A program made the position numbers and the translations under genes. A stretch of 64,000 nucleotides of DNA from Hymenobacter sediminis (GTDB lineage Bacteria > Bacteroidota > Bacteroidia > Cytophagales > Hymenobacteraceae), in contig NZ_QKNS01000012.1 in NCBI RefSeq assembly GCF_003231285.1, positions 1 to 64,000 on the forward strand, in the 5' to 3' direction. The number at the start of each line of letters is the position of its first letter. Position 1 is the first letter of the stretch. Below the pieces are notes generated by a model. That model did no database searches. It was given only the letters and a program-made list of their open reading frames with translations, and was not told where the DNA came from. Shown in pieces: positions 1 through 8,339 of the stretch.

Positions 1-222
1 TTCCAGCGGCAAGCCCAGGGTTTGGGCCGCAATCTGAGTCATGATGGTGTAGGTGCCGGTGCCGATGTCGTTGCTGGCGCTGCTCACCATCAGGTGGCCG
101 GCGGCGGTGAGTACGACTTCTCCGACCACCCCCTGCTGGCCGAAGCCCCGTTTGACATGGACCTGATTGCTACTTGGCAGCCGCCAAGCAAACCGGCGTA
201 GGGCCGAGTCGGAGGTTTTACC
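1..222 (-). pseudogene. Xanthine dehydrogenase molybdenum-subunit fragment (YagR/PaoC-like)
   Basis: Read on the minus strand, the first ~165 bases encode GFGQQGVVGEVVLTAAG followed by NDIGTGTYTIMTQIAAQTLG, which resembles the substrate-channel region of large molybdenum-containing subunits of aldehyde or xanthine dehydrogenases. The frame continues past the left edge of the window, so the C-terminal side is outside. Upstream of the match the frame hits a stop at 223-225 with no start codon and no N-terminal domain, so only an internal piece remains here. It is probably the broken end of a chromosome-type gene carried on the plasmid. The plus-strand frame over the same bases is also open but has no recognisable motif. 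Confidence 0.6.
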
Positions 223-393
223 CTATTTGTTTAACAACACCCAAAGTTTGGCAATCCATACTGCCCGCATTAAAATCGTTCTCGATAACTACACTCCCAC
301 CTTAAATTAGACCACCACCCAAAAAACAACTGCTGTAGCTACCGGTTATCCCCTACATCGCCTTAAGTAAAGCGAGGCCAAACGAGGAACATC

Positions 394-1134
394 ATGGAGA
401 ATATCGAAAATAAAGTAGTCGTCATCACGGGCGCTAGCAGCGGGCTGGGCGAAACTACGGCTCGCCATTTGGCCAGCAAAGGTGCCGCCGTAGTGCTAGG
501 CGCGCGCCGCCTCGAAAACCTGGAAAAAATTGCTGCCGATATTCGCGCCGCAGGCGGAAAGGTAGAGATTCTGCAAACCGACGTAACCAAAGCCGAAGAA
601 GTAAAAGCCTTGGTTGATAAGGCTGTAGAAGCGTTTAGTCGCCTCGACGTTATCATCAACAACGCCGGCCTGATGGCCATTGCGCCCATGAGTGCCACCA
701 AGGTGGACGAGTGGAACAGCATGATTGACATCAACATCAAAGGCGTGCTCTACGGTATCGCGGCCGCCTTGCCCGTGTTCGAGCAGCAAAAGTCCGGGCA
801 CTTTATCAATATCTCGTCGGTGGCGGGCATCAAAGTGTTCAGCCCCGGCGGCACCGTGTACAGCGGCACCAAATACGCCGTGCGGGCCATATCCGACGGG
901 CTGCGCCACGAAGTAGGCGGCAGCATTCGCGTCACCAGCATCGAGCCCGGCGCGGTAGAGTCGGAGCTACAGCACGGCAGCTCGCACGAGGAAAGTGCCA
1001 AGGGCGTGGTAGAGTTCTACAAACAGGCTATTCCAGCGTCGTCAGTGGCCCGGGCCATTGCGTTCGCCATCGAGCAGCCCGCCGAGGTAGATATCAACGA
1101 AATTGTGCTACGCCCCACGGTGCAGGAGTTTTAA
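394..1134 (+). CDS. SDR family NAD(P)-dependent oxidoreductase
   Basis: A classical short-chain dehydrogenase of 246 residues, the usual family length. The cofactor motif TGASSGLG spans residues 12-19, the NNAG motif residues 89-92, and the catalytic SSVAG serine and YSGTK tyrosine-lysine pair lie near residues 141-160. It should be a cytoplasmic oxidoreductase using NAD(P)H on a small carbonyl or alcohol; the substrate cannot be read from sequence. The YdfG-like subgroup fits best. The ATG at 394 follows an A-rich leader. It is the only intact gene in this scarred left end and is followed by a REP-like palindrome that may terminate it. Confidence 0.9.
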   Translation: MENIENKVVVITGASSGLGETTARHLASKGAAVVLGARRLENLEKIAADIRAAGGKVEILQTDVTKAEEVKALVDKAVEAFSRLDVIINNAGLMAIAPMSATKVDEWNSMIDINIKGVLYGIAAALPVFEQQKSGHFINISSVAGIKVFSPGGTVYSGTKYAVRAISDGLRHEVGGSIRVTSIEPGAVESELQHGSSHEESAKGVVEFYKQAIPASSVARAIAFAIEQPAEVDINEIVLRPTVQEF

Positions 1135-1159
1135 GCACGTCGTCCATATCTGGTAGCTC

Positions 1160-1257
1160 AAAGCGCCTGTCAGGTTGAGCTGGCGCAGCATCTTCCGTTA
1201 GAAATATGATTTCTCACGCGAAAAAATGCTGCGCCAGCTCAGCCTGACAGGCGCTTT
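1160..1257. repeat. REP-like imperfect palindrome, possible terminator
   Basis: Two 32-base arms, 1160-1191 and 1226-1257, are reverse complements with a single mismatch; each contains the core GCGCCTGTCAGG and GAGCTGGCGCAGCAT. The 34-base loop holds a smaller hairpin (GAAAT-ATG-ATTTC). The element begins 26 bases after the SDR stop codon, so it may end transcription, but its size and composition resemble dispersed REP elements of Bacteroidota genomes. Confidence 0.7.
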
Positions 1258-1276
1258 AATATAGTAAGTAGGCTGG

Positions 1277-1405
1277 CTATTTTAGCAGCTCGTGCAGCGC
1301 GGTCTGCATCGAGAACGTCCGGTTGCCCGCTTCCTGAATGATAAGTGAGCCCGGCGCATCGAGCACCGCGTCCGAAACTTGGCCTTGGGTAAAAGGTTGG
1401 CACAA
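1277..1405 (-). pseudogene. C-terminal fragment of an unidentified enzyme
   Basis: A minus-strand frame that ends with TAG at 1277-1279 reads PFTQGQVSDAVLDAPG then SLIIQEAGNRTFSMQTALHELLK. The composition and clean ending look like the true C-terminus of a cytoplasmic enzyme, but the frame closes after about 40 residues upstream and no start is present. I do not recognise the family. It may be debris from a gene lost with the left-end rearrangements. Confidence 0.3.
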
Positions 1406-1980
1406 AAGCTAAACGGGCTGGCCAGTTCGTGCTGAGCATCACCGGCGTGACAAGGCCCGGTCCATACATGTCAGTCATGAGGAGCATTCTCGAGCGCATT
1501 CCAGTTCGCGGGTGGCGACGCAGTCTGTTGCGTATCGCTTCGGCAACTGACCTGCTCCCATCAAACTAGACCAAACTAAAGTAGAGAAATCAGGTGGCAT
1601 GGTAAGATGCAGCTTTCTTAGAATGCCACCTAAGCCCTATTTTCATCAATACTTCATGTTTAACCAACTGGAATCAGCTGGTATATAAAAAACACAGTAC
1701 AAAAGCGGCTGTGACCAAGTTGCCCGATACCAGTACTCGGGGTCCCACTAGAGTAGGAACGGAAACCAACGCTAAGGAAATCGACGGCAAATTCTCATAA
1801 AGTCACCGCCGGCGATGATGGTGAGCCGTTGATTCGTGAGAACAATGAATAAGACAACTTTAACCGTGCATCGGAGGGGTGACCTGGGCCACTTCGGCCG
1901 GGCCGAAAAAACGCCCGTTTTCTGAGATACCCCGCCTGCGCCAAAATCCGGCCCGGCGGCCCTAACGGGAATTTCTGTTC
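1406..1980. other. Non-coding stretch with one small hairpin
   Basis: No convincing coding frame is seen in this stretch. A short hairpin with 9-base arms AGGTGGCAT (1592-1600) and ATGCCACCT (1623-1631) is the only structure noted. Confidence 0.4.
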
Positions 1981-2361
1981 TTACTCTTGCGCTACCCCTG
2001 TCTGTCCAGTCTCGATTTTTGCTTGTACCCGATCATATAGGTCTGCTGGTGTCGGTAAGGCACTGGTGGACAACGAGGCTTGGTAAAATTGCCAGTACTG
2101 CTGTTGCCATTCACTGTAGGTGTTGTTTGGGCTGGAGGCTGTCCCATTAAACGGGTGCGGGTCAGATAGAGGAACGGTTCGGTTCACCAATACTCCTGTC
2201 GTGATCCGGCTACCATCCAAGGTGCTGAGAGAGGTAGCTAACTCGGCCACGACATCACCCACGTCTTCTGGATTTGGCTGTGGAGAGGAAACTACTTGCT
2301 GCGCCTGGCTGACATAGCTGTAGCCAAGTAAAGTCAGAGAAAAGAATAGTTTTTTCAGCAT
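1981..2361 (-). CDS. Small secreted protein, unknown function
   Basis: This 126-residue protein starts MLKKLFFSLTLLGYSYVSQA, a typical signal peptide with a probable cleavage after residue 20, followed by a Gln-, Pro- and Ser-rich mature part. No catalytic motif or repeat is visible. It contains WQQQYWQFYQ, an aromatic stretch that could form an amphipathic helix. It is on the same strand as the lipoprotein gene 128 bases upstream and may share a transcript. I do not recognise the family; a periplasmic or surface location is inferred from the signal peptide only. Confidence 0.6.
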   Translation of the reverse strand: MLKKLFFSLTLLGYSYVSQAQQVVSSPQPNPEDVGDVVAELATSLSTLDGSRITTGVLVNRTVPLSDPHPFNGTASSPNNTYSEWQQQYWQFYQASLSTSALPTPADLYDRVQAKIETGQTGVAQE

Positions 2362-2489
2362 TTAAATTGAACAAAAGAAAGAAATGGGGGAAAATAAGGC
2401 ATACAACGCCCTTCCTGTCTGAATAGAAAGGGTATGAGTATTCATCCCTCTGGTAGAAGGATGCTTTAAGAGCAAAGTGCGTTAGGGAA

Positions 2490-3107
2490 CTAGTAGCGAA
2501 TATCTACACGCATAGTGTCCAGACCGGCCACTCCAGAAGATACCTGATGTGGTGTAGCAGGCTCCGTCCGGCTGCCATTTATCTGCCAAAGCACTAATTG
2601 GTTTGGGCTAGCTTTTACTAATCGATAAATGACTGTATCCAATGGTGGTTGTAGAGTAAATGAATCTTGGAATCCCCATACAGCCACATTCACTGCATCC
2701 GTGCGGGGAGGAACGTCCAGCAGATGAATACGGACCCACGCCATGGCGGCGACCGGTACTTGTACGCCTTTGTTCTTGCGCCCTCCATTAATTCGTGGCG
2801 CGCTTTGGAACTCAGTATCCCCCCGCGAGGAAGATGCTCGCAGGATATAGGCGTTATTTTCCTCCGCTTCGAAGGAGAAGGAGAACTTTCCCTCTCCATC
2901 TGTTGGGCGCCAGTCTCCGGCAGGATTGTAGGAGGCGGAGGAGCCACCGCGATGGTTGGCAAATAGACATACCTGTGCATTGGCCACGGCTTGTCCGGTG
3001 GCGGAATCGACCACTTGTCCTTCTACAGTAGTTTTTCCGCTCTCCTCAAATAAGGAGCAGCTCGTACAGCCGATAGCAGTAGCCGTCATCAAGTGGACTA
3101 GTTTCAT
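2490..3107 (-). CDS. Lipoprotein with carboxypeptidase-regulatory-like domain
   Basis: From the ATG at 3107 the product is 205 residues and begins MKLVHLMTATAIGCTSCSLF, a lipoprotein signal with candidate lipobox cysteines near residues 14 and 17. An ATG ten codons earlier would add charged residues before the signal, so 3107 is preferred. Residues ~25-100 (TVEGQVVDSATGQAVANAQV and then a DGEGKFSFSFE segment) match the transthyretin-like CarboxypepD_reg fold common on Bacteroidota surface proteins. The C-terminal half is unassigned. Likely a membrane-anchored periplasmic or surface protein. Confidence 0.6.
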   Translation of the reverse strand: MKLVHLMTATAIGCTSCSLFEESGKTTVEGQVVDSATGQAVANAQVCLFANHRGGSSASYNPAGDWRPTDGEGKFSFSFEAEENNAYILRASSSRGDTEFQSAPRINGGRKNKGVQVPVAAMAWVRIHLLDVPPRTDAVNVAVWGFQDSFTLQPPLDTVIYRLVKASPNQLVLWQINGSRTEPATPHQVSSGVAGLDTMRVDIRY

Positions 3108-3394
3108 GGTCCGGCTAATAAAAAGAGATAAAGCCACCCCACCTCACTTCTAGGCGCGTGAATTAGCTGGGGTATATAGAAAAGATCAAGTATTTCTACG
3201 GAAGGGCAGTTAGCCTCCACCGGTCGTGGGGACGTGTAAAAGCCGTGAAATACTCTGTTTGCAGCAACACGAAGACAACTGGTTAAGGTCATCTCAACGA
3301 AAGCTTGCGGGCAATAGGGAGATAGTATAGATCGGAACGTGGCGGGAAGATAGGGGAATAGTTCTGCTCTACCAAGATTGAATTGAGGCGGTCT

Positions 3395-4320
3395 GGTTGA
3401 CGTGGACAGAGTTCGGACGTACTTTTTCTTTGTTAAGGCAAGTATGCTGCATATCAGTCCGCCAGATAAGCGGCGCAAATTCGACGTGGCATTCAAGGCC
3501 GAGCAGGTAGGTATCAGCGAAACGCTGATGCCTACCTGCTGGCGGCGAGCCGAAGCCAAAGCAGCGGCCGGCAGCGCGGCAAAGGCGTAAGACCCCGAGT
3601 GGCGAGCGTTGCGGGCCGAGAACCAGCTCTTGGAGCGCAAGGTATCCGTTTTAAAAAAGCCTTGACCATCTTCAGCCGGGAGAGGCCGTGAGACGCTACC
3701 GCTCCATCGATCAACACAGTCCCCAAGTGCCGGTGCGCGAGCTGTGCACCCTGCTGCAGGTGCACTCGAACAGTTACTACGCTCGGCGCAACTGGCTTCA
3801 GCAGCCGGCCCCAACTAGGTATGGGTGGACGACATTGCGTGCTTGCCCAGGCGGGGCGGAGGCTGGCTCTATTTGGCCAACTGGCTGGACGCCTGCTCGC
3901 GCAAAGTCGTGGGTTGGGACGTGCGCGAAACCATGCCAGAAGACCTGGTCAGCGAAGCCTTGCGCCGGGCTTTAGTGGTGCCGCCGCCGGTAGGCCTGAT
4001 CGTGTGCTCGGATCAAGGCAGCCAGTACACGGCCACGTGCTTCCGCAACCTGCAGGCTAGCAATAGCGCTACGCAGAGCATGAGCCGCCGCGGCAACTGC
4101 TACGACAACGCACAAGCCGAACCCTTCTGGAGCCAGCTCAAGACCGAACTACTCGACGGCGGCAGCTTTCCTAGCTTGGAATAGGCACGCCTCGAACTCA
4201 GCCATTGCATTGCCTATCACCACGACAAGCGGCGTCACTCCGCCCTTGGCTACCACTCGCCCAAATACTTGAAAATCAACTTGAAACCACGTTCGAAAAG
4301 TATCCGACTTAGCAGGAACA
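3395..4320 (+). mobile_element. Degenerate IS3-family insertion sequence
   Basis: The element contains an orfA-like start (3402-3590, RRKFDVAFKAEQVG), an orfB-like N-terminus (around 3688, RRYRSIDQHSPQVPVRELC) and the DDE integrase core in another frame (3825-4184). Subterminal sequences pair: AGTTCGGACGTACTTTT near 3408 matches the reverse complement of the right end near 4298-4314 (AAGTCGGATACTTTT). Frameshifts and an internal stop mean it cannot make a working transposase. No clear target duplication was found. Confidence 0.7.
3402..4318 (+). pseudogene. IS3-family transposase remnant (OrfA + OrfB)
   Basis: The OrfA part reads as a helix-turn-helix transposase start and then stops; a following piece (RALRAENQLLERKVSVLKK) is the leucine-zipper region that normally precedes OrfB. 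The rve-type core is split: VDDIACLPRRGGGWLYLANW with LDACSRKVVGWDV, then the second aspartate in VCSDQGSQYT, then the SMSRRGNCYDNAQAEPFW motif with the final glutamate context. A TAG at 4182-4184 cuts the last segment, whose remaining residues (HCIAYHHDKRRHSALGYHSP) are still readable. At least two frame changes and one nonsense mutation are present, so it is inactive unless supplied in trans. Confidence 0.75.
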
Positions 4321-4560
4321 TCCCACTACCTACTGGACGAGCTGGCAGCCCAGCGTCCGGCGGCTAAGGTACCATTGAGCCAGCTGCAGCCCTACACCGG
4401 TACCTACTGGCCGCTAACGATGTACTTAATTGGCAACAAGCTGTTTTGCAAGAATGCTGATGCGGGTAATTTAATTACCGAATTCAGGCCGATTGCTCCC
4501 CACCGGTTTGTGTTGGATGATAACGCGCACGTCGAATTTGTGCAAGTCAGCTTCGGCAGA
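4321..4560 (+). pseudogene. C-terminal remnant of a serine hydrolase (beta-lactamase-like)
   Basis: Directly after the IS right end an open frame reads LLDELAAQRPAAKVPLSQL then QPYTGTYWPLTMYLIGNKLF and APHRFVLDDNAHVEFVQ. This matches the pattern of the small C-terminal domain of class C beta-lactamase-like hydrolases (a Y-x-G-x-Y motif followed by strands ending in a F-V-x-D segment). The catalytic N-terminal domain is missing, and the IS element lies exactly where it would join. Probably a gene truncated by the insertion. Confidence 0.45.
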
Positions 4561-5098
4561 TGGTCGCATATCAGCTCTATGTTGGTGACGGCAATGTCTG
4601 TGAGGAGCGGCGAAAAGAACGGAACTAATTCATTGGTATTGCCAAACAGAGGTAATGGTTGCGACGCCCGTTTAACTTTTGTACCAAACTTTTAACCAAG
4701 GCCGAAGTAGGCTGCGGCAGTGCGCATATCTGGGTGCGGCGCGACGGCGAGCAACAGCGCCTGGCCATCGTGGCCGACCGGCTCACGACGGCTTACCGGG
4801 ATTGGTTCGAGCCCCTGCCGGATGCGGGAGCCACGAGTCGCACTCCCCGCAAGCAACTGCCTCGTTTGGGGGAGTCGCCTGCTACAGGTCCATCCTGAGC
4901 ACATCACGAATCAACATAGGAGCCGTTGCCAGAGCCTCCAGTTGCACTTTTTGAGCGCAGTCCCGCAGGGGGCGGTGAGGCAAAGAAGGCTACCTATAAA
5001 GAGCAAAAAGATACAAATTATAGGCAAAAAAGAGAACGTGTAGGGCCTGCAATTCGTTTAATAGATAGTAGTAAGATTCAATAAATCAGCCCTGTAGT
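4561..5098. other. Region of decayed frames, no intact gene
   Basis: The stretch continues from the hydrolase remnant. One frame (4659-4898) reads SAHIWVRRDGEQQRLAIVAD and DRLTTAYRDWFEPLPDAG, which looks like former coding sequence, but it has no start or family match that I recognise. The last 100 bases are AT-rich and probably hold the promoter of the gene at 5099. Confidence 0.35.
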
Positions 5099-5701
5099 AT
5101 GGAACAAGCCCCCTGTTTAATCACCCCTGGACCGCTGTTGTTCAGCCTGCACAATACGGAATTGGTAAAGCCCGTGGGCGCTAGTTTTCCGCTGCCTCCC
5201 CGTCTGTTTCTGCGCATTGTCCTCGGTCAGCCGACGCTGATTGTGGCCCTATGCGGCACAACAGGCCAGCTTTTTCCAACGACGACTTACGACCAGGGGC
5301 CGTTTCAGGTGGTGGGCGGCCAACTGTACGCCACCCGGCAGGAACTGGGCGTTTACTTCCACAGCCAGCACGCCGGCATGCTGCCGGCCGAGGGAGCCGC
5401 CACGCTGCTGGGCGTGGACGGCAGCACGCGCGAGGTGCGCCCCGACAAGGGCCGCAAAAGCTTCGGCTTGGCCCAGCTGCGGGCTGCTTTGGAGGCTGAC
5501 TACATCGACGTGCACTGCCCCCAGCACGGACCTTACGAGAGGTATATTTTCGTGTTTGATGACGAGGGCAAAAACCGCCGGCTTCCCATCAACCCGCTGG
5601 CCACGGCCGCCTGGTACGAAACCTACCCGCTGGAACACTACTCGCCCGTCGATGTGGTAGCTGGCCCGGTGCTGCTGATGAAATCTGACATGCTACGCTA
5701 A
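5099..5701 (+). CDS. DUF3846-like protein
   Basis: A 200-residue soluble protein. The C-terminal third (about residues 130-200) contains YIDVHCPQHGPYERYIFVFD, DEGKNRRLPINPLATAAW and a D-V-V-A-G-P-V-L-L-M ending, a pattern typical of the DUF3846 fold found in phage and plasmid proteins of unknown role. The N-terminal part is unassigned. No membrane segment or signal peptide is seen. It starts a run of small plus-strand genes (5099-7299) that lead into the replication region. A role in plasmid accessory functions is only suggested by context. Confidence 0.6.
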   Translation: MEQAPCLITPGPLLFSLHNTELVKPVGASFPLPPRLFLRIVLGQPTLIVALCGTTGQLFPTTTYDQGPFQVVGGQLYATRQELGVYFHSQHAGMLPAEGAATLLGVDGSTREVRPDKGRKSFGLAQLRAALEADYIDVHCPQHGPYERYIFVFDDEGKNRRLPINPLATAAWYETYPLEHYSPVDVVAGPVLLMKSDMLR

Positions 5702-5782
5702 ACCAGCCCGCCGCCCCGGTACCGGGGCGGCGGCCTAGCTGCCAGCTCTTTCTTTCCCTTTTTGCTCCTACTGCTGCTACCC

Positions 5783-6049
5783 ATGTCCGCGAACTTACCT
5801 GCACCGGAATCCGCAGCTACTGCCCCGCAGCATGGCCTTGCGGCGTTGCGCGCCGAGCTGCGCTGCATCTTACAGCACCCGGCCATTTCGCCGGAGCGCC
5901 GTCAAGCGGCTGAGCCGTTTATTACGCGGTGCACGGAACCGGCCCGGCTGGAAGCGTGGCTGGCCCTGGCCGTAGCCGAGTGCGGCCGCTGGGAGGAGCA
6001 AACGCTTACGTCGGAGATTCAAGAGAATTGCCGGCGCCCGAAAGGCTAG
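5783..6049 (+). CDS. Small hypothetical protein
   Basis: From the ATG at 5783 this encodes 88 residues starting MSANLPAPESAATAPQ; an upstream ATG at 5762 would add a Leu-rich heptapeptide and is less likely. The sequence is Ala-, Arg- and Glu-rich with predicted helices (LAALRAELRCILQHPA, PARLEAWLALAVAECG). There is no recognisable domain. It lies 81 bases after the DUF3846-like gene and 59 bases before an HTH gene on the same strand, so the three may be co-transcribed. Coding status rests on codon pattern and gene packing only. Confidence 0.45.
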   Translation: MSANLPAPESAATAPQHGLAALRAELRCILQHPAISPERRQAAEPFITRCTEPARLEAWLALAVAECGRWEEQTLTSEIQENCRRPKG

Positions 6050-6108
6050 ACGCTGCGTAAAAGGGTTACCTTACGCACTTTATTCTGTGCCTTTTTAGCC
6101 TTTCTCCA

Positions 6109-6411
6109 ATGTCTAAAATACCTGCCCCGACCGTAGCCTTTACCGAGCCCCTGACGAGTCCCCCGCGCGTCCACCACCCCAGCACGTTGGCCGAACTATT
6201 GGAAGTGGCTGGCACCCGCAAGCGCATCGTGGAAGCCTGGGGAGTATCGGCCCGCACCTACGACACCCGCAAGCGCAGCCCTGAAACGTGCACCGTGGGA
6301 GAACTGCAGCAGCTGGCTCGGGTGCTGGGTGTGGCGGAGGAAGAGTTATTTGCAGTTGTGCGCGCCCAAGCCTCGGCCAGCCAAGCGGGCCAACCGGACG
6401 ATAAGCAGTAG
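6109..6411 (+). CDS. Small helix-turn-helix DNA-binding protein
   Basis: A 100-residue protein with a central HTH of the Cro/C1 type: STLAELLEVAGTRKRIVEAW followed by GVSARTYDTRKRSPETCTVG and the third-helix segment ELQQLARVLGVAEEELFAVV. The N-terminus is a Pro-rich arm and the C-terminus is polar. It is likely a transcriptional regulator, possibly of the neighbouring small genes or of plasmid copy control, since the initiator gene lies about 1 kb away. The target is not known. Confidence 0.65.
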   Translation: MSKIPAPTVAFTEPLTSPPRVHHPSTLAELLEVAGTRKRIVEAWGVSARTYDTRKRSPETCTVGELQQLARVLGVAEEELFAVVRAQASASQAGQPDDKQ

Positions 6412-6477
6412 ACTTCTAATTCTTTTAAGCAGTTCTAGTAAGCGGGCATCGCTCGACGCTTAGCCTTTATTGGTAGT

Positions 6478-7299
6478 ATGGAAGCTAACCATGAACTCGA
6501 TTTTGACCTTTTGCTTAACGGAGCCATCGAAATCGGGAATCGCTTGCAGGGCCAGAAACTGCCCGCTGACATTGCGGGCATCTACTATGCCGAAGGACTG
6601 GGCCAAAAAATCATTCACCATTGCCTTTCCGTGCGCCACCTCTTTAAGGGCTACCAGCTACTGACCGCAGAGCAGCTTTATGGCGCCAAAGTGGATTTCG
6701 CCTCCATTGCCATCCTGGTAAGAGCCGCCCTTGAGACTTACTTAACCTTGCACCATGTATTCGTGGCCTCACAGGACCCGGAGGAGCTCCGGTTCCGGTT
6801 CGCGTGCTGGCATCTCGGCGGCTTTACCGACCGGGCTGAGTTTGACCCTAAGAATCAGTCGCAGGTTGAGTTGAAGAAAAGCGAAGCCAAGGCTATTGCG
6901 GATTTGCAGGCGGAAATCAAGGCATCGCCCTACTTTCAAGCGTTGACAGCCAAACAACAAAATATGGTGTTAAAGGGCGAGTGGCGGATTAACAAGGGGT
7001 GGGCAGTCCTCGCCGTCAATGCCGGTTTTCAAGAGGCATTTTTTAAGCAGCAGTACAAGTTTCTCTGCGGCTACGCCCACTCCAGTCGCCTCAGCATCAT
7101 TCAGATTCAGCAGAGCGGCGACCTGCAGCAACAAAAGGAGATGGCTAAGGCCTCGGTTGGCGTGGCCATGGTTGTGCTGGCCAAGTTTATGTTCGACTAC
7201 ATCCACTTGATTCCTGCCTTGCGGGAAGCCAAGCACGAACTGCCCACGTTCCCCATGATTTCCGTTTGGAAAGCATTCGGGGAGGAACTGGCTGCGTAG
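6478..7299 (+). CDS. DUF5677-like protein
   Basis: This 273-residue protein is helical and soluble. The region around residues 75-105 (SIAILVRAALETYLTLHHVF) and the later segment FKQQYKFLCGYAHSSRLSII fit the pattern of DUF5677 proteins, which have an R-A-x-x-E helix and a second helix with an S-x-x-x-H-S motif. These proteins are of unknown function and are often found near defence or plasmid genes. The gene runs convergent to the initiator gene, with 26 bases between the stops. The family call is from motif pattern only. Confidence 0.55.
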   Translation: MEANHELDFDLLLNGAIEIGNRLQGQKLPADIAGIYYAEGLGQKIIHHCLSVRHLFKGYQLLTAEQLYGAKVDFASIAILVRAALETYLTLHHVFVASQDPEELRFRFACWHLGGFTDRAEFDPKNQSQVELKKSEAKAIADLQAEIKASPYFQALTAKQQNMVLKGEWRINKGWAVLAVNAGFQEAFFKQQYKFLCGYAHSSRLSIIQIQQSGDLQQQKEMAKASVGVAMVVLAKFMFDYIHLIPALREAKHELPTFPMISVWKAFGEELAA

Positions 7300-7325
7300 C
7301 GGTTGTCACCGGCTAGGCAGAATGG

Positions 7326-8270
7326 CTAGCGAAGCCCGCAGATTTTCAGAAACAGGCCCCCGGGGTTCTTGGTGGCTTTCACCTTGTCGGTTTTCAACTG
7401 GTAGGTGAATTTGAACAGCTGGTCCAGGTGCTTGGCATCGCCGAGAATGGTGGCCACGAGTTGCGGCTGAGTAATGCCCAGCGCGTCCAGGTGCTGCCGG
7501 GCCGCGAAGGCGCGGGCATCCTCCGCCGGCTGCTCGAACGGGATGGGCAGCTGCTGGGGATGTTGGCGGGCGATGGTAAAGCGCACCGCGTCGTAGGCCC
7601 TGCCCTTCTTGACCAGCTCGTAGTCAATCTTGAGGTCGGTGTGCTCGCTGACCTGGCGCACGGCAATGTCAAGCACGCGGGCCTTGAGCTGGCTGATATT
7701 CTGAAACAGCTCCGGCTCCTTGCCCTTGGGGTCTTTCAGGTGCAGCATCTGCTTGAACTCGTCCAGCGGGTAGGTACGCGTCGAGGTCTTGTCCTTCCAC
7801 TGGCTCACCAGCTGGTAAATGCGCTTGGCGTACTTGCTGCTCAGCTTCAGGGCCGAGTGCAGCTGGTAGGAAGTAAAGTTTTCCTTGAGGTTGAACAGGT
7901 AGGGGCGAATCGGCGCCGCCAGCTGAATCTGCAGGCAGCCTTTGCCCTTAATGTACTCAACCCGCTGAAACATCCACAGCTGCTGGTAGGTGCGCTCGCT
8001 TTCCACCTCGAACATCCGCGAGCCCATGTCGGCCGTCGCCTCGCGCAGCTGCTGGTAGTTCCACTGCCGCCCGGTCAGCGCTTCCACGTCCTTCACGTAA
8101 ATCGTGTATTCTTGGTCGGCCGTGTCGTCCCGGCGTAGCCGGGAGAGCAGGTAGAAGAAGATGTCGAGCTGGCAAGCGGTGTAGTCGTAGCGCGCCTGGG
8201 TGATGGCATTGTGCTGGCGAACAACGGGGGTGGGCTCCACCACCACGACGGCAGTTTCTTCGGGCTTCAT
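7326..8270 (-). CDS. Plasmid replication initiator, Rep_3 (RepB) family
   Basis: A 314-residue initiator. It has the two winged-helix layout of Rep_3 proteins: ITQARYDYTACQLDIFFYLL near residues 22-41 starts the first domain, and LHSALKLSSKYAKRIYQLVS with TYPLDEFKQMLHLKD (about residues 143-180) is the characteristic second-domain region. Rep_3 proteins bind iterons at the origin, melt it and recruit the host helicase. The iteron cluster lies directly upstream of its start, as expected, with the nearest copy about 85 bases away, so the gene is probably autoregulated. This is the clearest sign that the window is plasmid-borne. Confidence 0.92.
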   Translation of the reverse strand: MKPEETAVVVVEPTPVVRQHNAITQARYDYTACQLDIFFYLLSRLRRDDTADQEYTIYVKDVEALTGRQWNYQQLREATADMGSRMFEVESERTYQQLWMFQRVEYIKGKGCLQIQLAAPIRPYLFNLKENFTSYQLHSALKLSSKYAKRIYQLVSQWKDKTSTRTYPLDEFKQMLHLKDPKGKEPELFQNISQLKARVLDIAVRQVSEHTDLKIDYELVKKGRAYDAVRFTIARQHPQQLPIPFEQPAEDARAFAARQHLDALGITQPQLVATILGDAKHLDQLFKFTYQLKTDKVKATKNPGGLFLKICGLR

Positions 8271-8339
8271 AGGGTAGCAGATACGGACGCGGGATATGGC
8301 AAATGTAAGCCCGCAAAGGATAAAAAACCACAGTGGTAA

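Noticed and set aside
1..201. Plus-strand open frame at the left edge ending PFDMDLIATWQPPSKPA
   Set aside because: The minus strand of the same bases matches xanthine dehydrogenase clearly, so the plus frame is most likely a shadow.
7428..8138. Open frame antisense to the initiator
   Set aside because: Leu/Val/Gln-rich shadow; the initiator frame matches Rep_3.
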